From: JBCCJA01 sp039045975
Lineage (GTDB): Bacteria; Planctomycetota; Planctomycetia; Planctomycetales; Planctomycetaceae
Direction of reading: 5' to 3'
DNA: 64,000 nt
Assembly: GCA_039045975.1 (NCBI GenBank)
Contig: JBCCJA010000001.1
Location: 124,001 to 188,000, forward strand
The notes under the pieces: generated by a model
Databases searched by the model: none
Told to the model about the DNA's origin: nothing
What the model saw: the letters and a program-made list of their open reading frames with translations, nothing else
Shown: one piece after another, positions 62,975 through 64,000 of the stretch
Layout: each line of letters begins with the position of its first letter
Position numbering within the stretch: position 1 is the stretch's first letter
Translations under genes and position numbers: made by a program

Positions 62975-64000
62975 CTATCTGCTGACGGACAGGCCCGAAG
63001 CGGTTTCGATTTTGGAAAGCGTCAGATCGTCCAATTCGCCCACCACCGTCGCATAACTCGCGTCGGCGGCGACGTTGTGTTGATGATCCGTGTCCGTGTC
63101 TCGGTCGACGAGAAGGTACTCAAGTCCGTGTGCAGACGATTCGTACCGGACGAAAAAGTAGTCCTTCGTCGTGACCGCGTCGCCGGCGTCGAAGCGGGTG
63201 TAGGCGTGAGTCCGATGTTCGCTCCCGGGGTCTCTTAAAATCGCCGTGAATTCACGGCCGTGAATCGACTGTGCGTCGTATGGTATCCCGGCCAGCTCGC
63301 ACAGTGTCGGATGATTATCGACGAACTCCACGAAGGTGTCGGCTTCGGCCCCACGCGCGATTCCCGGACCGCGCATCCACATCGCCGTACGCACGGCCTC
63401 GTGCAGCAGTTGGTTCTTGGCCCACTCGTCGTGTTCGCCCAACAGCCAGCCGTGATCGCCGACCGTGACAACGATCGTGTCGTCGGCGAGAGAGAGTTCA
63501 TCGAGCTTTTCCAGAATATGCCCGACGAGCCCGTCCACGAACGTGACGCATGCGTAGTAACCCTGCCGCATGTGCTCGTGATAACCGTCCGAGTTGTAGG
63601 GCAGCGGTCGCGTGAAGTCGTGCGTCATCGGTTCATACGCGAACTGCTCCCGCACATTGCGGTACGCGCCCGGCGTCGGCAGCGGCGGCCGGCGATGTTC
63701 GGCGAGGGCGACCTCGCTGAGTGTGTAATATTCCCAGCTTTCGCGTGGGGCGTAGAACGGCATGTGCGGCTTCGCGAAGCCGCAGGCGATGAAGAACGGC
63801 TTGTCGCCGGCGGCGAGCCGTTCCAGGTCGCTCATCGTTTTCGCGGCGATCAGTCCGTCGTGTGCGAGCAGCGGATCGACGTCACTCTTCTCAAACATCG
63901 GCAGCTTCTTTTCGGCCTTTTTCACCTTGCCGTTCTTCTTCTTTTTCGGCGGCGCCTGTCCCCCCTTGAAGAACGTCGACGTCCGGAGGAACGCCGCGGT
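62975..64000 (-). CDS. Sulfatase (iduronate-2-sulfatase-like), partial, N-terminus outside the window
   Basis: The frame is open from the right edge (codon starting at 64000) to a stop at 62975-62977, giving 341 residues of the C-terminal part. Landmarks: FFIACGFAKPHMPFYAPRESWEYY (typical of iduronate-2-sulfatase-like enzymes), RQGYYACVTFVDGLVGHIL, VTVGDHGWLLGEHDEWAKNQLLHEAVRTAMWM. Near the right edge a Lys-rich low-complexity insert (APPKKKKNGKVKKAEKK) precedes this part. The formylglycine motif lies beyond the window. The internal GTG at 63925 is not a real start. Confidence 0.92.
   Translation of the reverse strand, partial: TAAFLRTSTFFKGGQAPPKKKKNGKVKKAEKKLPMFEKSDVDPLLAHDGLIAAKTMSDLERLAAGDKPFFIACGFAKPHMPFYAPRESWEYYTLSEVALAEHRRPPLPTPGAYRNVREQFAYEPMTHDFTRPLPYNSDGYHEHMRQGYYACVTFVDGLVGHILEKLDELSLADDTIVVTVGDHGWLLGEHDEWAKNQLLHEAVRTAMWMRGPGIARGAEADTFVEFVDNHPTLCELAGIPYDAQSIHGREFTAILRDPGSEHRTHAYTRFDAGDAVTTKDYFFVRYESSAHGLEYLLVDRDTDTDHQHNVAADASYATVVGELDDLTLSKIETASGLSVSR

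Overview
The window is a stretch of a Planctomycetota chromosome, most like a marine, polysaccharide-degrading member of the Pirellulales/Planctomycetales. The evidence is the combination of DUF1501 proteins paired with PSD1 (DUF1549/DUF1553) proteins, DUF1559 prepilin-like proteins, many type I sulfatases, ECF sigma factors coupled to FecR proteins, DUF1080, Gfo/Idh/MocA oxidoreductases with Tat signals, and a MoxR/DUF58/VWA operon. GC is high, especially at 16-43 kb, and visibly lower at about 44.7-51.9 kb and in parts of 53-63 kb.

Layout. 1-2.9 kb (+): the end of a PSD1 gene, its DUF1501 partner and an NHL-repeat protein. 3.0-12.2 kb (-): a catabolic gene train made of a GH26 enzyme, a lectin-like secreted protein, a Gfo/Idh/MocA oxidoreductase, two sulfatases, DUF1080 and a third sulfatase. 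12.3-16.2 kb (-): ECF sigma, FecR, DUF1559 and small lipoprotein (cassette A), ended by a 131-bp TA-flanked inverted-repeat element. 16.4-30.5 kb (+): a nine-gene, largely overlapping membrane operon (coiled-coil membrane protein, MoxR AAA ATPase, large membrane protein, ABC ATPase and two permeases, DUF58, BatA-like VWA protein, double-VWA protein). 30.7-34.3 kb (+): cassette B, a second ECF-FecR-DUF1559-lipoprotein set, followed by two large secreted glycosidase-like proteins (34.3-39.0 kb). The two cassettes point outward from the operon and each runs into carbohydrate-active genes. 39.8-44.4 kb (+): a complete PSD1/DUF1501 pair, with a second copy of the 131-bp element at the PSD1 stop codon.

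44.4-51.9 kb is a lower-GC, eroded region. It holds a strong terminator, fragments of at least three IS3 copies, gene remnants (SDR, Gfo/Idh/MocA), one sulfatase, and a third DUF1559-lipoprotein pair with no sigma factor beside it. 51.9-64 kb (-): a third PSD1/DUF1501 pair, two sulfatases, then a coupled set of aldose 1-epimerase, sodium:solute symporter and SDR dehydrogenase (sugar uptake and first oxidation), and the 3' two-thirds of another sulfatase at the edge.

Working model (inference): sulfatases and glycosidases desulfate and cleave complex marine glycans outside the cytoplasm or in the enlarged periplasm. Symporter, epimerase and dehydrogenases process the released sugars. The ECF/FecR modules sense the substrate and control pilin-like DUF1559 proteins, lipoproteins and adjacent enzymes. 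No CRISPR array, rRNA or intact tRNA gene was found.
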